Assembly (NCBI GenBank): GCA_020832965.1
Contig: JAJHRM010000001.1
Coordinates: 36,577 to 100,576 of the forward strand
DNA: 64,000 bases
DNA from: Thermofilum sp.
Lineage (GTDB): Archaea > Thermoproteota > Thermoprotei > Thermofilales > Thermofilaceae
Direction of reading: 5' to 3'
A program made the position numbers and the translations under genes. Of this stretch, positions 8,360 to 17,182 are shown in pieces. Below the pieces are notes generated by a model. The model saw nothing but the letters and a program-made list of their open reading frames with translations. It ran no database searches and was not told the DNA's origin. Position 1 is the stretch's first letter; every line of letters begins with the position of its first letter.

Positions 8360-9112
8360 GTGATGAAAATGGTGTACGACATCTACTCAGGTTTCTTGAA
8401 GGGGGTTACGAGTCTTTTGGAGAGGATAACTCGCGAAGAGATTCTCAACATGGAGAGAGCTTCGGATATCTTTGCCCAGGCATTAAGGAGTGATGGCTTC
8501 ATCTATGTTTTTGGTACTGGTCACTCTATGATGATGGCTCTTGAGACTTTTTACAGGGCGGGCGGCCTTGTACGTGTTTACCCTATTTTCGACTTGAGCA
8601 TCTCTGGATTTAATGGAGCATTCAAGAGCACGATGCTTGAGAGGCTTACGGGCTACGCAAGAGTTCTGCTTGAATACGTCAAGCCGGTCCCGAACTCTGT
8701 TCTCGTAATTGTCAGCAATTCGGGGAAGAATGCCGTGCCGGTGGAGATGGCTGCTGAGGCGAGGGCTAGGGGGTTGAGGGTCGTTGCCGTAACGTCTGTG
8801 GAGTATAGTAGGAGTGTGCCTCCGAGCAACCCGTTGGGGAAGAGGCTTTTCGAGCTTGCAGACGTGGTTATTGACAACAAGGTTCCAGAGGGGGATGCAT
8901 TTCTAAAGCTCGAGGGCTTTGAGCAGAAGGTTGCCCCGGTTTCCACGATAATCAATTCGTTCATACTTCAGGTACTCATTGCTAGAACTGTTCAGAAGCT
9001 GCTGTCGATGGGTGTTAAGCCAGAGGTGTGGATGAGCGCTAACGTTCCCGGGGGCGATGAGGCGAACAAGCAGTACTTGGAGAAGTATTTCAGTAGAATT
9101 AAGTTCCTGTAA
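8360..9112 (+). CDS. SIS-domain sugar-phosphate isomerase or binding protein
   Basis: Single SIS domain of about 250 residues. Visible are FVFGTGHS-type ([14 protein letters not shown]), [16 protein letters not shown] and [10 protein letters not shown], the sugar-phosphate-binding loop pattern of the SIS_2 group, which includes bacterial proteins coded beside PTS operons. The C-terminus reads [19 protein letters not shown]. It is transcribed away from HPr through a shared promoter gap, which ties its expression to the PTS. The start is GTG 8360 or ATG 8363. Whether it is an isomerase, an etherase or a regulator-like binder cannot be decided. Confidence 0.82.
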   Translation: MMKMVYDIYSGFLKGVTSLLERITREEILNMERASDIFAQALRSDGFIYVFGTGHSMMMALETFYRAGGLVRVYPIFDLSISGFNGAFKSTMLERLTGYARVLLEYVKPVPNSVLVIVSNSGKNAVPVEMAAEARARGLRVVAVTSVEYSRSVPPSNPLGKRLFELADVVIDNKVPEGDAFLKLEGFEQKVAPVSTIINSFILQVLIARTVQKLLSMGVKPEVWMSANVPGGDEANKQYLEKYFSRIKFL

Positions 9113-9159
9113 CGCTGCTAGCGTGCGTTGGTGTAATTAAAGATTTGTGGTTTGATGCC

Positions 9160-9636
9160 ATAGTTGGATTAAACACCATGAAGAAATACGGGATCTACTT
9201 CCGCTGGGTTTATTGCTATAGCTTTTAGCGCTTCTTCAGGGTTCATTCTATTCGTAACGGCCACGATGGCCGATGTTCTTAAGTTTCTCAGCAATTGCTA
9301 AATGATCTGTCATTACAGAAGTTTAACACCTTTGGATGATAAAATGGCAGAGATGTCATCTGAAATATATTTATACATTGGAGAGAGCTTAGCTATCATA
9401 AGAGGTCCTGCTATGACCGGGATGTTTGCTTCAGCAAGCTTTTCGTCTACCATTTGCGATCCGAAGCCATGATCCACGGTTACATCTACGTTGAACTCCT
9501 TAGCTATATTTGTGGCAGCTGATATCTCACCAGGATCTAGAGATGTATGCATTCTGGCGGGAATTTCTTCCTCAGAGCTTTTGATAATGCTTGATAGGCC
9601 ACCCCAGTGGCTTTGAATTTTTCCTTCCGCGCGCAA
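9160..9636 (-). pseudogene. Decayed amidohydrolase (imidazolonepropionase-like) fragment
   Basis: The open part (9313-9636) reads EEIPARMHTS, EISAATNIAKEFNVDVTVDHG and ANIPVIAGPLMIAKLS, matching the metal-binding middle of amidohydrolases that process imidazolonepropionase-like substrates. After its stop, a shifted frame continues with VMTDHLAIAEKL and MNPEEALKAIAINPAEV, the usual next segments. The N-terminus and C-terminus are lost and a GCGCGC core (9629-9634) sits at its upstream edge. Confidence 0.62.
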
Positions 9637-9709
9637 AACATCGCGCCTCTACGCCAACTTTAAAAAGCTTTTTAAATTTCCCATTCTCTACATAGTCTTG
9701 GTAGGGTAT

Positions 9710-9832
9710 ATGAGTAGTGAGGGGATATTGTCTATTCTGCTTCCAGAGCTTATTGAAGATGTGGAGGAGCTCATGCCCGCTATCCTGCCCCCTCAAGAGG
9801 GGTTGGAGCATGGTTCTGAGGCTGAGGATTAG
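9710..9832 (+). CDS. Short acidic 40-residue protein overlapping the protease-like gene
   Basis: An ATG-started frame, MSSEGILSILLPELIEDV onward, ending at a TAG inside the next gene. An A/T element (9669-9679) lies about 35 nt upstream. It is acidic and amphipathic. Overlapping start-stop arrangement with the downstream gene suggests translational coupling, perhaps an antitoxin-like partner; that is inference. Its reality rests only on position, start and composition. Confidence 0.4.
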   Translation: MSSEGILSILLPELIEDVEELMPAILPPQEGLEHGSEAED

Positions 9833-10214
9833 AGTGTGCTATGGTGAGAAATGCATCGAGGGTTTAGGGATAGCTAATAGTGGTTTTGCCGGGAGGGAGC
9901 CGGAGATAGCGCTTCCACAAGAACTTGTAAGAGAGTTGGTGGGAGGAGCGCCCAGCGTGATCCTGGTTGAGAGGGTGCTGGCTGATGGGAGTAGGGTCCT
10001 CTTGCCAAGGCTCGCAAGCCCCCTCAACACGTACGTGTTGACCGAGGATAAGGTTGAGGGTCCTGTGAAAAGCTATGCCTACATCACTAAAGGAAGGTTT
10101 ATACTGTTAAATGACGCTCTACTCAGCATATTGCGTGTTGTAATTATCGATCCTTTTGAAGGTGTTTGGTGTTTTAGAGATGAGCTCGGTAAGAGGGAGA
10201 GAAGAGGGGCCTGA
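9810..10214 (+). CDS. Retropepsin-like (clan AA) protein
   Basis: About 134 residues from ATG 9810. The pattern GIANSGFAG followed by EIALPQELVREL resembles the active-site loop of small clan AA aspartic-protease-like proteins found in Archaea, where the usual first motif is DTG or DSG. Here the Asp position is Asn, so activity is uncertain. The later VVIIDPFEGVWCFRDE segment matches the tail of this archaeal family as I recall it. It overlaps a 40-codon acidic frame by 23 bp, a likely two-gene unit. No signal peptide is visible, so it is probably cytosolic. Confidence 0.6.
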   Translation: MVLRLRIRVCYGEKCIEGLGIANSGFAGREPEIALPQELVRELVGGAPSVILVERVLADGSRVLLPRLASPLNTYVLTEDKVEGPVKSYAYITKGRFILLNDALLSILRVVIIDPFEGVWCFRDELGKRERRGA

Positions 10215-10296
10215 CGTTAGAAGACTTGGAGGCACTTATGTTTTGCATGTAGTATTAGCCGAGAATGCTTGAAGATTCTTGAAGATTGAACCACGC

Positions 10297-10312
10297 AGCG
10301 CGCACGCGCGCT
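10297..10312. repeat. Extended GC palindrome AGCGCGCACGCGCGCT
   Basis: Sixteen-base variant of the dispersed palindrome, lying 8 bp past the stop of the leftward glutamine-synthetase-like gene and 82 bp past the protease-like gene. Confidence 0.75.
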
Positions 10313-10319
10313 AACGCTG

Positions 10320-11609
10320 CTAGCTGTAGAAGTACTCTCTGATCTCCCAATCTGTTATTTCTCGTGGATCGGGGTTTCCGGCGGAGCTCACATAGCTATT
10401 CCACTCCCTCGTTTTCAGCTCGATGAGCTTCACAAGAAGGGTTTTGAGGTCTGGGGCGGACTCGATGTTCCTGGCTGCCGCTTCTATCGCTTCTCCCAGG
10501 GTTTGTGGGATGCTTTTCAGGTCGCTTCTCTTGTACGCGTTGTCTCTGCACTCGGGGGGCGGCTCTAGGCCTAGTTCTAGGCCTTTCCTCGCCGAGTAAA
10601 TCGCTGAGAGTATCTTCAGGTAGATGTTTCCCGAGGCGTCCGGTAGGCGGTACTCGACTGGGCCTGCCATGCCTTTTAGCCCCATTGGTAGGCGGACCAT
10701 CGTTGACCTGTTTCCTCTGCCCCACGATACGTATATTGGTGCCTCGAATCCTGGTGTGAGCCTCTTGTAGGAGTTTACCGTTGGGTTTGTGAGGAGTATT
10801 AGTGGGACTGCGTGGTAGAGGAGGCCTCCCACGACGCTTAGGCCTGCCTCTGTTATTTCCCCGTCTTCTACGAGTATGTTCCCGCCATTTTTGTAGAGCG
10901 AAATGTGCAGGTGTAGCCCGTTTCCTGGGAGGTTTTTGAATGGCTTGGGCATGAATGTTGCCTGCATGTTCCTTTCGCTCGCCGCCTCCCATACTAGCTT
11001 CTTGAGGAACACCACGGTGTCGCCCAGCTCTACTGGCGGCATTGCTCTAGGTAAGACTTCGTACTGTCCAGGGCCTACCTCGTGGTGCGCCGCGGTTATT
11101 GCTACGCCTGCTCCCTCAGCCCTGCCCATTACCTCAGCAAGGAAGCTGCTGTTGCTGGTGTAGGGCGAGAGGTGCATGTACGCCCCGGTGTCCAGTGGCT
11201 TGTAGTCCCTTGCTAGGTAGAACTCTATCTCCGCACCTATGAGCACGTCGAACCCGAGGGTGCTTGATGCATCCTTCAGGACTGCTCTGGGGTAGTTTGG
11301 TAGTGGTTTGCCTTCGAAGTAGAGGTCTCCCACTAGGAACCCCGTGGGGCCGAGGCTTGTCCTGTAAATTCTGAGCGTTGATGTGTCCGGTACGAGTAGT
11401 GCGTCTGACTCCTCTATCCTGGAGAAGCCTAGGCTGTAGGCATCGACGCGGAAACCCCTCAGGACGTCTTCCGCCTTCTCGGGCTTGAGTATCCTCCCGC
11501 GTATCGTTCCCCATAGATCCTGGAAGACTACTTCGAAGAATTTTACGCCGAGTGTTCTCAGTTCGCTGAATTTCCTGGAGAACTCCTCGGACTGCTCCGC
11601 GCCATGCAT
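10320..11609 (-). CDS. Glutamine synthetase family protein
   Basis: Ligase of the GlnA superfamily, 429 residues. Seen in order: an N-terminal beta-grasp (VFQDLWGTIRG), GAEIEFYL metal ligands, AAHHEVGPGQYEV, the GNGLHLHISL ATP/metal motif, NPTVNSYKRLTPG, and RLPDASGNIYLKI. These preserve the ATP, metal and glutamate sites. It may be true glutamine synthetase or one of the gamma-glutamyl-amine ligases; Thermofilum-type genomes carry several divergent copies, so I leave the symbol empty. It stands alone between the protease-like gene and the end of the complex-I operon, all on or converging to this strand boundary. Confidence 0.85.
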   Translation of the reverse strand: MHGAEQSEEFSRKFSELRTLGVKFFEVVFQDLWGTIRGRILKPEKAEDVLRGFRVDAYSLGFSRIEESDALLVPDTSTLRIYRTSLGPTGFLVGDLYFEGKPLPNYPRAVLKDASSTLGFDVLIGAEIEFYLARDYKPLDTGAYMHLSPYTSNSSFLAEVMGRAEGAGVAITAAHHEVGPGQYEVLPRAMPPVELGDTVVFLKKLVWEAASERNMQATFMPKPFKNLPGNGLHLHISLYKNGGNILVEDGEITEAGLSVVGGLLYHAVPLILLTNPTVNSYKRLTPGFEAPIYVSWGRGNRSTMVRLPMGLKGMAGPVEYRLPDASGNIYLKILSAIYSARKGLELGLEPPPECRDNAYKRSDLKSIPQTLGEAIEAAARNIESAPDLKTLLVKLIELKTREWNSYVSSAGNPDPREITDWEIREYFYS

Positions 11610-11699
11610 GTATTGTGTGCACGCGCCGTAATAATTAACCTTGCTTACCAGAAAAAGGATTTTTTTTCTGGTGTTTCTCGAAAGCTTATGTAAGGATTT

Positions 11700-13064
11700 C
11701 TAGGGTGGTGGGAAGAATAGTGGTACGAGCCCTGCGACCAGCGTGATCACTGACGATGAAATTATCGCTGCTCTCAGACCTCTGTCTCCGGAGATCTTCG
11801 GTGTGCCTGGCTCGAAGTACATTGCCTTTATGACTCTAGCATAGTATGCGGCTGCTATGCCTGTGTTTATCAGCGCGGTTGCGGTGAGCCACGTGGCTGG
11901 CCCCACCACTGAGAGGAATAGGAAGAATTTGCCCCAGAAGCCGACTAGCGGTGGTATGCCCATTAAGCTCAGGACGAGGATGAGCGCTGATGCTGCAAGC
12001 GTGCTGTCCGCCTTTGAGAGACCGTTAAGTTGCTCAAGCCTTATGGGTGGGGTTCCCGTTTGCCTCACTAGCTTTGCGAGGAGGAATAGCCCAGTCTTTG
12101 CAAAGGTGTAGGTGGTCAGCTGCATGAGTAGCCCGTACATCGCCGGAGCTTTTGCTGTTGGCGTTGTGAGTGCGGCTATTCCTACCAGGATGTAGCCTGC
12201 ATGTGCTATGCTGCTGTATGCGAGTAGACCTTGGAAGCCCTTTTGTAGGAGTGCAGTTATGTTGGCGTAGGTCATTGTTAGGACTGAGAGCGCTCCGATG
12301 AGTATTAGCCATTGGGAGGCTATGCTTGGACCAATGATTATGGAGAGCTTATAGAATGCTAATATTACTGCGCTTTTTGAAATCGCTGCGACTATTGAGA
12401 TTGGGTATGGGTCTGATACTCCATAGGTGTCTGGTAGCCATGCGTGGAATGGGAAAATTCCTGCCTTGAAGCCGAGCGCGGCGGAGGAAAACACCAGCGC
12501 GGCGAGGAATGCTTCCAGCTTCCCATCCGCTAGTTGGGTGATTGCCAGATTTTTGTCCTGCGTGGATATGAAGGCTAGTGAGAGTAGTAGCAGCATCGAG
12601 GATGCTAGACTCATTAAGCCATACTTTGTGGCTCCAGACGCCGAGAACTTGTCCTTGAGGAGAGCTATTAGAGCATAGCTCGTAGCCGAGACTAGCGTCC
12701 AGGACGTGAGGAGCATTAGTAGTGTTCCCGAGTGGGAAAGCCCCATTAAGCCTGCGATGCTCAGGAGGAGCGTGGCGATGAATGCTCCTCCTTCTGGGCT
12801 CTGCTTCAGTGTGTTGTATGAGAAAGCCAGGATTATCAGGGTGTCTGCCAGGGCGATTGTAACTATGAGGGATGTAAACCAGTCTGTTGAAACCTCGCCC
12901 GCTGCTATTTTAATGGCCAGGGCTTCCCGCATGCTGAGTGTTATGCTTAATGCAAGAACGCCTATGGCGGTTGATAGGAGGATTTTCAGCCTCCTCTGTA
13001 GGAGGGGCGCAGTGATCGCGCATAGAGCTAGCAAGCCGATACTCACATGCACAGTCTCAAGCAT
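11700..13064 (-). CDS. nuoN: Complex I-type proton channel subunit N
   Basis: Last gene of the leftward complex-I operon. About 454 residues with some 14 membrane helices, in the Mrp antiporter-like family of NuoN/L/M. The discontinuous-helix motifs FKAGIFPFHAWLPDTYG and the Lys- and His-bearing channel residues are present, followed by GIPPLVGFWGKFFLF. I choose ATG 13064, which overlaps the nuoL stop as TGATG, over an upstream ATG at 13121 that would overlap by 58 bp. Role: proton or sodium translocation in the membrane arm. Confidence 0.93.
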   Translation of the reverse strand: MLETVHVSIGLLALCAITAPLLQRRLKILLSTAIGVLALSITLSMREALAIKIAAGEVSTDWFTSLIVTIALADTLIILAFSYNTLKQSPEGGAFIATLLLSIAGLMGLSHSGTLLMLLTSWTLVSATSYALIALLKDKFSASGATKYGLMSLASSMLLLLSLAFISTQDKNLAITQLADGKLEAFLAALVFSSAALGFKAGIFPFHAWLPDTYGVSDPYPISIVAAISKSAVILAFYKLSIIIGPSIASQWLILIGALSVLTMTYANITALLQKGFQGLLAYSSIAHAGYILVGIAALTTPTAKAPAMYGLLMQLTTYTFAKTGLFLLAKLVRQTGTPPIRLEQLNGLSKADSTLAASALILVLSLMGIPPLVGFWGKFFLFLSVVGPATWLTATALINTGIAAAYYARVIKAMYFEPGTPKISGDRGLRAAIISSSVITLVAGLVPLFFPPP

Positions 13065-15226
13065 CAAGGAAGCCACCCCAAGATGTAGCACGAGACTAGG
13101 ATGAGGGATAAGCCCAGCCAAAGGTACAGCAGGTAGCTGGAAGCTTTTCCCGTCTGTAGCCTTCTAAACTCTGCCCACAAGCCTTTGAATCCCTCAACGA
13201 GGTAGTTGTGGAGTAATAAGTCCCATGAGTATTCGATGTACCTGGAGCTTATTGTTACCAGTTCCCGGAAGAGCGCTGGCAGAGCGCTGTGGTAGAAGTT
13301 GTCCACGACGAGCACGTCGAAGAGCCTGCTGGCGGCCACTAATTGCTGGAAGAGCTTAGGCAGCGCTCTGTGGTAGAGATTATCTACAATAAGTGTATCG
13401 AAGTACTTGTATAGTGATTTTGAAGCGGCCTTAAAGCCGCCAACTATTGCCCTATAGTATGCCGCATTGATGTACCACCTGTCAAATAGGAAGTTGTGGA
13501 TTCTCGTGAGGAGCGGGTTCTTCGCAACGTAGGCGTATGGATGGATTCTCGCCACCACATACGTGTAGAACACGGCTACAAACGTGAGCAGGACAAGTAG
13601 GATTGTTGCTTCAAACGTCCCGCTTATGTGCCCCTCCAGCATGTGCACGGATAGCTCTCCACCCAGGCTGCGCTCGAGCAGTGATTCAAAGCTGCTTGAG
13701 GCCCATGGCCAGAGTACTCCCAGAATTATGCTTGTGAGCCCCAGGATGAGGTAGGGGGAGAGCATCACAGCGCTGGCCTCGTGAGCTTTGTGGTGCAGCT
13801 CTCCGAGAAATACGCGGGCAATAGTTCTCGAAGTGTAGGCGGCTGTTAGCCCAGCTGTGATTACTGCGAGCAGAGTTGGGATGATGAGCCCCGTTTCCGA
13901 GGCGATGTGTATTATTTCGTCTTTCGTCCAGAAGCCGAGGAAGGGGGGTATTCCAGCGAGGCTCAGCGAGGCGAGCGTGAAGGCTGTTGCCGTGAGCGGC
14001 ATCCCCTTCGCTAGTCCCCCCATGTCGTCTATGAACCTTGAGTGAACCGCGTGTATCACTGCTCCTGCTGCTAGGAAAAGCGATGCTTTAAACACGGCGT
14101 GGCTCATCAGGTGGGAGAGACCCGCGTAGAGGCCTCCTAAAGCTCCGCTTGCGAGGGTTCCGACGGCTACTCCGAGGAACATGTACCCGAGCTGGCTTGC
14201 TGTGGAGAAGGCCAGTATGAGTTTAAGTTCCCTGCTGACGATTGCCATGCTCGCCATCATGAATGCTGTGAATGCCCCTATGAATGCTAGGCTAGCTAAA
14301 AACTCCTGGATAATTTGGGACCCAATCCCCCCTTGTAGTGCAATGTATGCGGCTACGAGGAATGGTGAAAACCTCAAAGCAAAGTATACACCGGCCTTTA
14401 CCATTGTTGCAGCGTGGATTAACGCGCTTACGGACGTGGGTCCAGTCATCGCTGTTACGAGCCACTCGTGGAACGGGAACTGTGCGCTCTTGGCGAGTGC
14501 TCCCAGAAATAGCAGCCAGAGAAAGGTTGCGAGGATGCCCTTGCCTAGAAGCTCCGCTGCCCACGATGCCCCGAGGAGTTTCGGCAGAAGCGTGGTTCCG
14601 GCGAGTGCGTGAAGGGTGGCTATTCCAACAATCATTCCGACGTCTCCAAGCCTTGTAAACACGATTGCCCTCAGACCTGAGTGGCTCGGCTCTGACCACA
14701 TGGGTACTCCTAGTGCCCTCCTGCCGTGCTCGCCGACGAACCTCTCCTCCTCGTCTGTGAACCAGTGGCCTATTAGGGAGTAGCTTGCAAGCCCAGTACC
14801 CTCCCAGCCGATGAACATGCTGATCATGTTGTCCGAGAGAACTAGTAGCATCATGCTTCCAACAAAGAAGGTGAAGAAGAGCCAGTACCTCGTCTCCCCT
14901 ACTTCGCCCTTCATGTACTCGTAGCTGTAGACTGCTATGAGGAAGCTTAGCCACGAGACCACCAGAGCCATTATCGTTGATAGACCGTCAAAGAAGACGC
15001 CGATCGTCACGTTTAGGGAGCTGACCCAAGTGTAGCTTACACGCACCGGCTCCCCCGATGATGAGGTGATGTAGGCTGCGTAGCTGGATGCAAGAGCTGA
15101 GGCAAGGATAGACAGTATCCCCACAAGTGATTTAGTCTTCCAGGTTGCTTTTCTGAGGAGTAGGAGGAGCGCTGTGCCCGCGAACGGTGAGAGCCAGGTG
15201 AGCAGTAGCAGGCTTTCCACCCTCAT
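13064..15226 (-). CDS. nuoL: Complex I-type subunit L with duplicated C-terminal segment
   Basis: About 720 residues, the largest membrane-arm subunit. Typical motifs: IGWEGTGLASYSLIGHW, FPFHEWL, GPTSVSALIHAATMVKAGVY and GIPPFLGFWTKDEI. The distal part carries the lateral helix and a last membrane helix ending ILGWLP. In the lateral region two adjacent segments are near copies: FDTLIVDNLYHRALPKLFQQ and FDVLVVDNFYHSALPALFRE. This duplication would lengthen the piston-like arm. It overlaps nuoM by 4 bp and nuoN by 1, so translation is coupled. Confidence 0.95.
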   Translation of the reverse strand: MRVESLLLLTWLSPFAGTALLLLLRKATWKTKSLVGILSILASALASSYAAYITSSSGEPVRVSYTWVSSLNVTIGVFFDGLSTIMALVVSWLSFLIAVYSYEYMKGEVGETRYWLFFTFFVGSMMLLVLSDNMISMFIGWEGTGLASYSLIGHWFTDEEERFVGEHGRRALGVPMWSEPSHSGLRAIVFTRLGDVGMIVGIATLHALAGTTLLPKLLGASWAAELLGKGILATFLWLLFLGALAKSAQFPFHEWLVTAMTGPTSVSALIHAATMVKAGVYFALRFSPFLVAAYIALQGGIGSQIIQEFLASLAFIGAFTAFMMASMAIVSRELKLILAFSTASQLGYMFLGVAVGTLASGALGGLYAGLSHLMSHAVFKASLFLAAGAVIHAVHSRFIDDMGGLAKGMPLTATAFTLASLSLAGIPPFLGFWTKDEIIHIASETGLIIPTLLAVITAGLTAAYTSRTIARVFLGELHHKAHEASAVMLSPYLILGLTSIILGVLWPWASSSFESLLERSLGGELSVHMLEGHISGTFEATILLVLLTFVAVFYTYVVARIHPYAYVAKNPLLTRIHNFLFDRWYINAAYYRAIVGGFKAASKSLYKYFDTLIVDNLYHRALPKLFQQLVAASRLFDVLVVDNFYHSALPALFRELVTISSRYIEYSWDLLLHNYLVEGFKGLWAEFRRLQTGKASSYLLYLWLGLSLILVSCYILGWLP

Positions 15227-16731
15227 GCACCCAGCGCGAATCTTGACAGGAATGCTATGAGGGGATCAATAAGTATTGAGGCAAGCAGGAAGAAGGCTAT
15301 GCCCAGGACTGCAAAAGCGAGGAGCGGCCCCCATAGTGAGCTGCTCGCCTCCCTGGCTTCTTCCACTCTTAGCGGCCCGTAGAAGATTCTCCTCATTGTG
15401 ATGAAAGAATAGGCTGTCGACAGCCCGATAGCTACCAGCAGGCTTATCGCCAGCAGGATGTACCAGGTTGACCCGTTCTGTAGCGCCTGGCCAACTGCTC
15501 CCCTGATGATCAGGTACTCGCTCCAGATGCCGAGCGTCGGCGGGATTCCCGTTATGTGCATGAAGCCTATTAGTGCAAGGGATGCTGTGTAGGGCATCTT
15601 TGCTGCGAAGCCTCCCATTTTAGTGATGTCTCTTAGGCCATGATATGTAGCGATGATTATTCCCGCTACTGCGAAGAGCACAGCCTTTCCATACGCGTGT
15701 ACCATGTAGTGGAGGAATGTCCCAGCTACTCCGTAGACGTTTACGGAGGCTAGCCCCAGGAGGAGGTAGCCCATCTGCGAAATGCTGCTGTATGCCAGTA
15801 GTCTCTTGAAGTCTGTCTGGCTGAGAGCCATCAAGCCACCATATATCATCGTTACGAGCGCCCATGCAGTCATTGTGGGCGAGGCGGAGGCAAACATCTT
15901 CGGGAAGAGCACGTAGACTATCCGGAACATCATCGCTCCCCCGATGCCGATGAGGTTGGGGCTTAAGAGTGCAGATATGGGTGTGGGCGCCTCGGCGTGG
16001 GCGTAGGGTAGCCACATGTGTACGCCTGCGGCAGCCAGCTTGATGGATAGGCCGAGGATCATCAGCCAAAACGCGTATTCTAAGCCTGCCAGGTTGTCTG
16101 CTGCCCCGACTCTGAAGCCGCTCTGGGTAATGAAGTCAAATCCTACCCTTTGTCCAACGGCTAGGGCTCCTATCAAGAAGAGCAAAGCCCCTACATGGGT
16201 CCACAGCAGATACATTATTGCGATTTTCAACCTCTCCCCGTAGCCGTAGAAGGCTATCAGCAAGAAGCTCGGAATAAGTGTGAGTTCGAGGAAGATGTAG
16301 AATTCGATAATGTTTGTTGAGAGAACTGTGCCGATCATTGCTAGTGCGAACAGTGTGTAGAGAAGGTAGTATGAGCTCCACCCTGGCGGCGAGACTCCTT
16401 CATGCATGAGTTCCTCAAACCTGTGCTCCATGTAGGGTAGGCTGTAGAGTGCTATGATAGAGGTGGTAACTGCTATGCTGAATGCTACGAGGAAAGCCGC
16501 TGGGTCAACTATGAGCGCAAATGTTCCTAGACCTCCCAGGCTAAAGGTTAGAGGATCCATCCAGAGTCTCGGTGCTTTGCTCAGGTGGAGGTACAGGAGT
16601 ATTACGGCTGGGACTGCCAGGGAGGTGGAGTTGAGTAAGGCTAAGGTCCTTTTCCCCTTCACTAGTAGGGATGTTATGGACGAGGCTAGTGGCACTAATA
16701 AGGCTATCCACAAAAATGGTATTTCACTCAT
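15223..16731 (-). CDS. nuoM: Complex I-type proton channel subunit M
   Basis: About 502 residues and 14 helices, with the antiporter-family motifs FLELTLIPSFLLI, LGLSIKLAAAGVHMWLPYAH, EAPTPISALLS and GIPPTLGIWSEYL. The conserved Glu of the early helix (FLELT) and the channel Lys are present. ATG 16731 follows GGGGTGAAAATGG-type sequence that can act as ribosome site. It is separated from nuoK by about 150 bp that hold a structured element and a candidate internal TATA (TTTATAC), so nuoMLN may have its own promoter. Confidence 0.94.
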   Translation of the reverse strand: MSEIPFLWIALLVPLASSITSLLVKGKRTLALLNSTSLAVPAVILLYLHLSKAPRLWMDPLTFSLGGLGTFALIVDPAAFLVAFSIAVTTSIIALYSLPYMEHRFEELMHEGVSPPGWSSYYLLYTLFALAMIGTVLSTNIIEFYIFLELTLIPSFLLIAFYGYGERLKIAIMYLLWTHVGALLFLIGALAVGQRVGFDFITQSGFRVGAADNLAGLEYAFWLMILGLSIKLAAAGVHMWLPYAHAEAPTPISALLSPNLIGIGGAMMFRIVYVLFPKMFASASPTMTAWALVTMIYGGLMALSQTDFKRLLAYSSISQMGYLLLGLASVNVYGVAGTFLHYMVHAYGKAVLFAVAGIIIATYHGLRDITKMGGFAAKMPYTASLALIGFMHITGIPPTLGIWSEYLIIRGAVGQALQNGSTWYILLAISLLVAIGLSTAYSFITMRRIFYGPLRVEEAREASSSLWGPLLAFAVLGIAFFLLASILIDPLIAFLSRFALGA

Positions 16732-16769
16732 ACCATTTTCACCCCAATCAAACCCCTAAGCTTACTAAC

Positions 16770-16880
16770 ACGTATAAACATCTCCGCCCGTCTCCCCGGG
16801 GGAGAGACCCCGACCCCGGGGAAGGCGGAGGACGCCCACCCACGTAGCGCGTGGGGTGGGGATGTAGGTGTGCGCACCAC
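16770..16880 (-). other. Structured GC-rich spacer and possible promoter inside nuo operon
   Basis: The only long gap in the operon. Outer arms CTCCGCC (16782-16788) and GGCGGAG (16824-16830) are complementary; between them CCCCGGGGG and GTCTC/GAGAC form inner stems. A further hairpin CCCACCCACG/CGTGGGGTGGG spans about 16835-16860. On the coding strand these come before a TATA-like TTTATAC (near 16770-16779) and then nuoM. It may be an internal terminator or RNA processing site with a second promoter, or a small RNA gene. No tRNA features are present. Confidence 0.5.
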
Positions 16881-16882
16881 AA

Positions 16883-17182
16883 CTACTCACCTAAACCGGG
16901 TATTTCATAAACATCTAAATTCCTGCTCCTCCTGTAGAGGAGGATGAAAACGGAAACTAGTAAACCCACTTCAACGGAGCTCAGTGCAATGGCGTAGAGC
17001 GCAAGTATGCCTCCTCCTAGCGGGTTGAAGTATTTTGAGAGGGCTAGCAGAGCTAGTAGGGTTCCGTTGAACATTATCTCTAGTGAGATCATCACTCTTA
17101 CAGCGCTCTTGTGGATTACTGCGCCCACCATGCCAATGCAGAAGAGCATTGAGGAAACTACCAGGATAACCATCTCATTCAT
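16883..17182 (-). CDS. nuoK: Complex I-type subunit K
   Basis: About 99 residues with three membrane helices. The pair of membrane glutamates typical of NuoK is visible (SLEIMFNG and SSVEVGLLVSVF). ATG 17182 is preferred: GAGGTG lies just upstream and the start overlaps the end of nuoJ by a few bases; a GTG at 17191 is in frame. Part of the proton path between subunits H and N. Confidence 0.92.
   Translation of the reverse strand: MNEMVILVVSSMLFCIGMVGAVIHKSAVRVMISLEIMFNGTLLALLALSKYFNPLGGGILALYAIALSSVEVGLLVSVFILLYRRSRNLDVYEIPGLGE

Noticed and set aside
10396..10992. 198-codon leftward frame
   Set aside because: Arg-, His- and Pro-rich shadow of the glutamine-synthetase-like gene in another frame; no start signal or motif.
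14292..14954. 220-codon leftward frame
   Set aside because: Shadow of nuoL on the same strand in another frame; composition is unlike a real protein.
16781..16880. tRNA or rRNA-like gene in the nuo spacer
   Set aside because: Stems are strong, but no T-loop GGTTCRA-type sequence, no anticodon arm and no CCA-side pairing.
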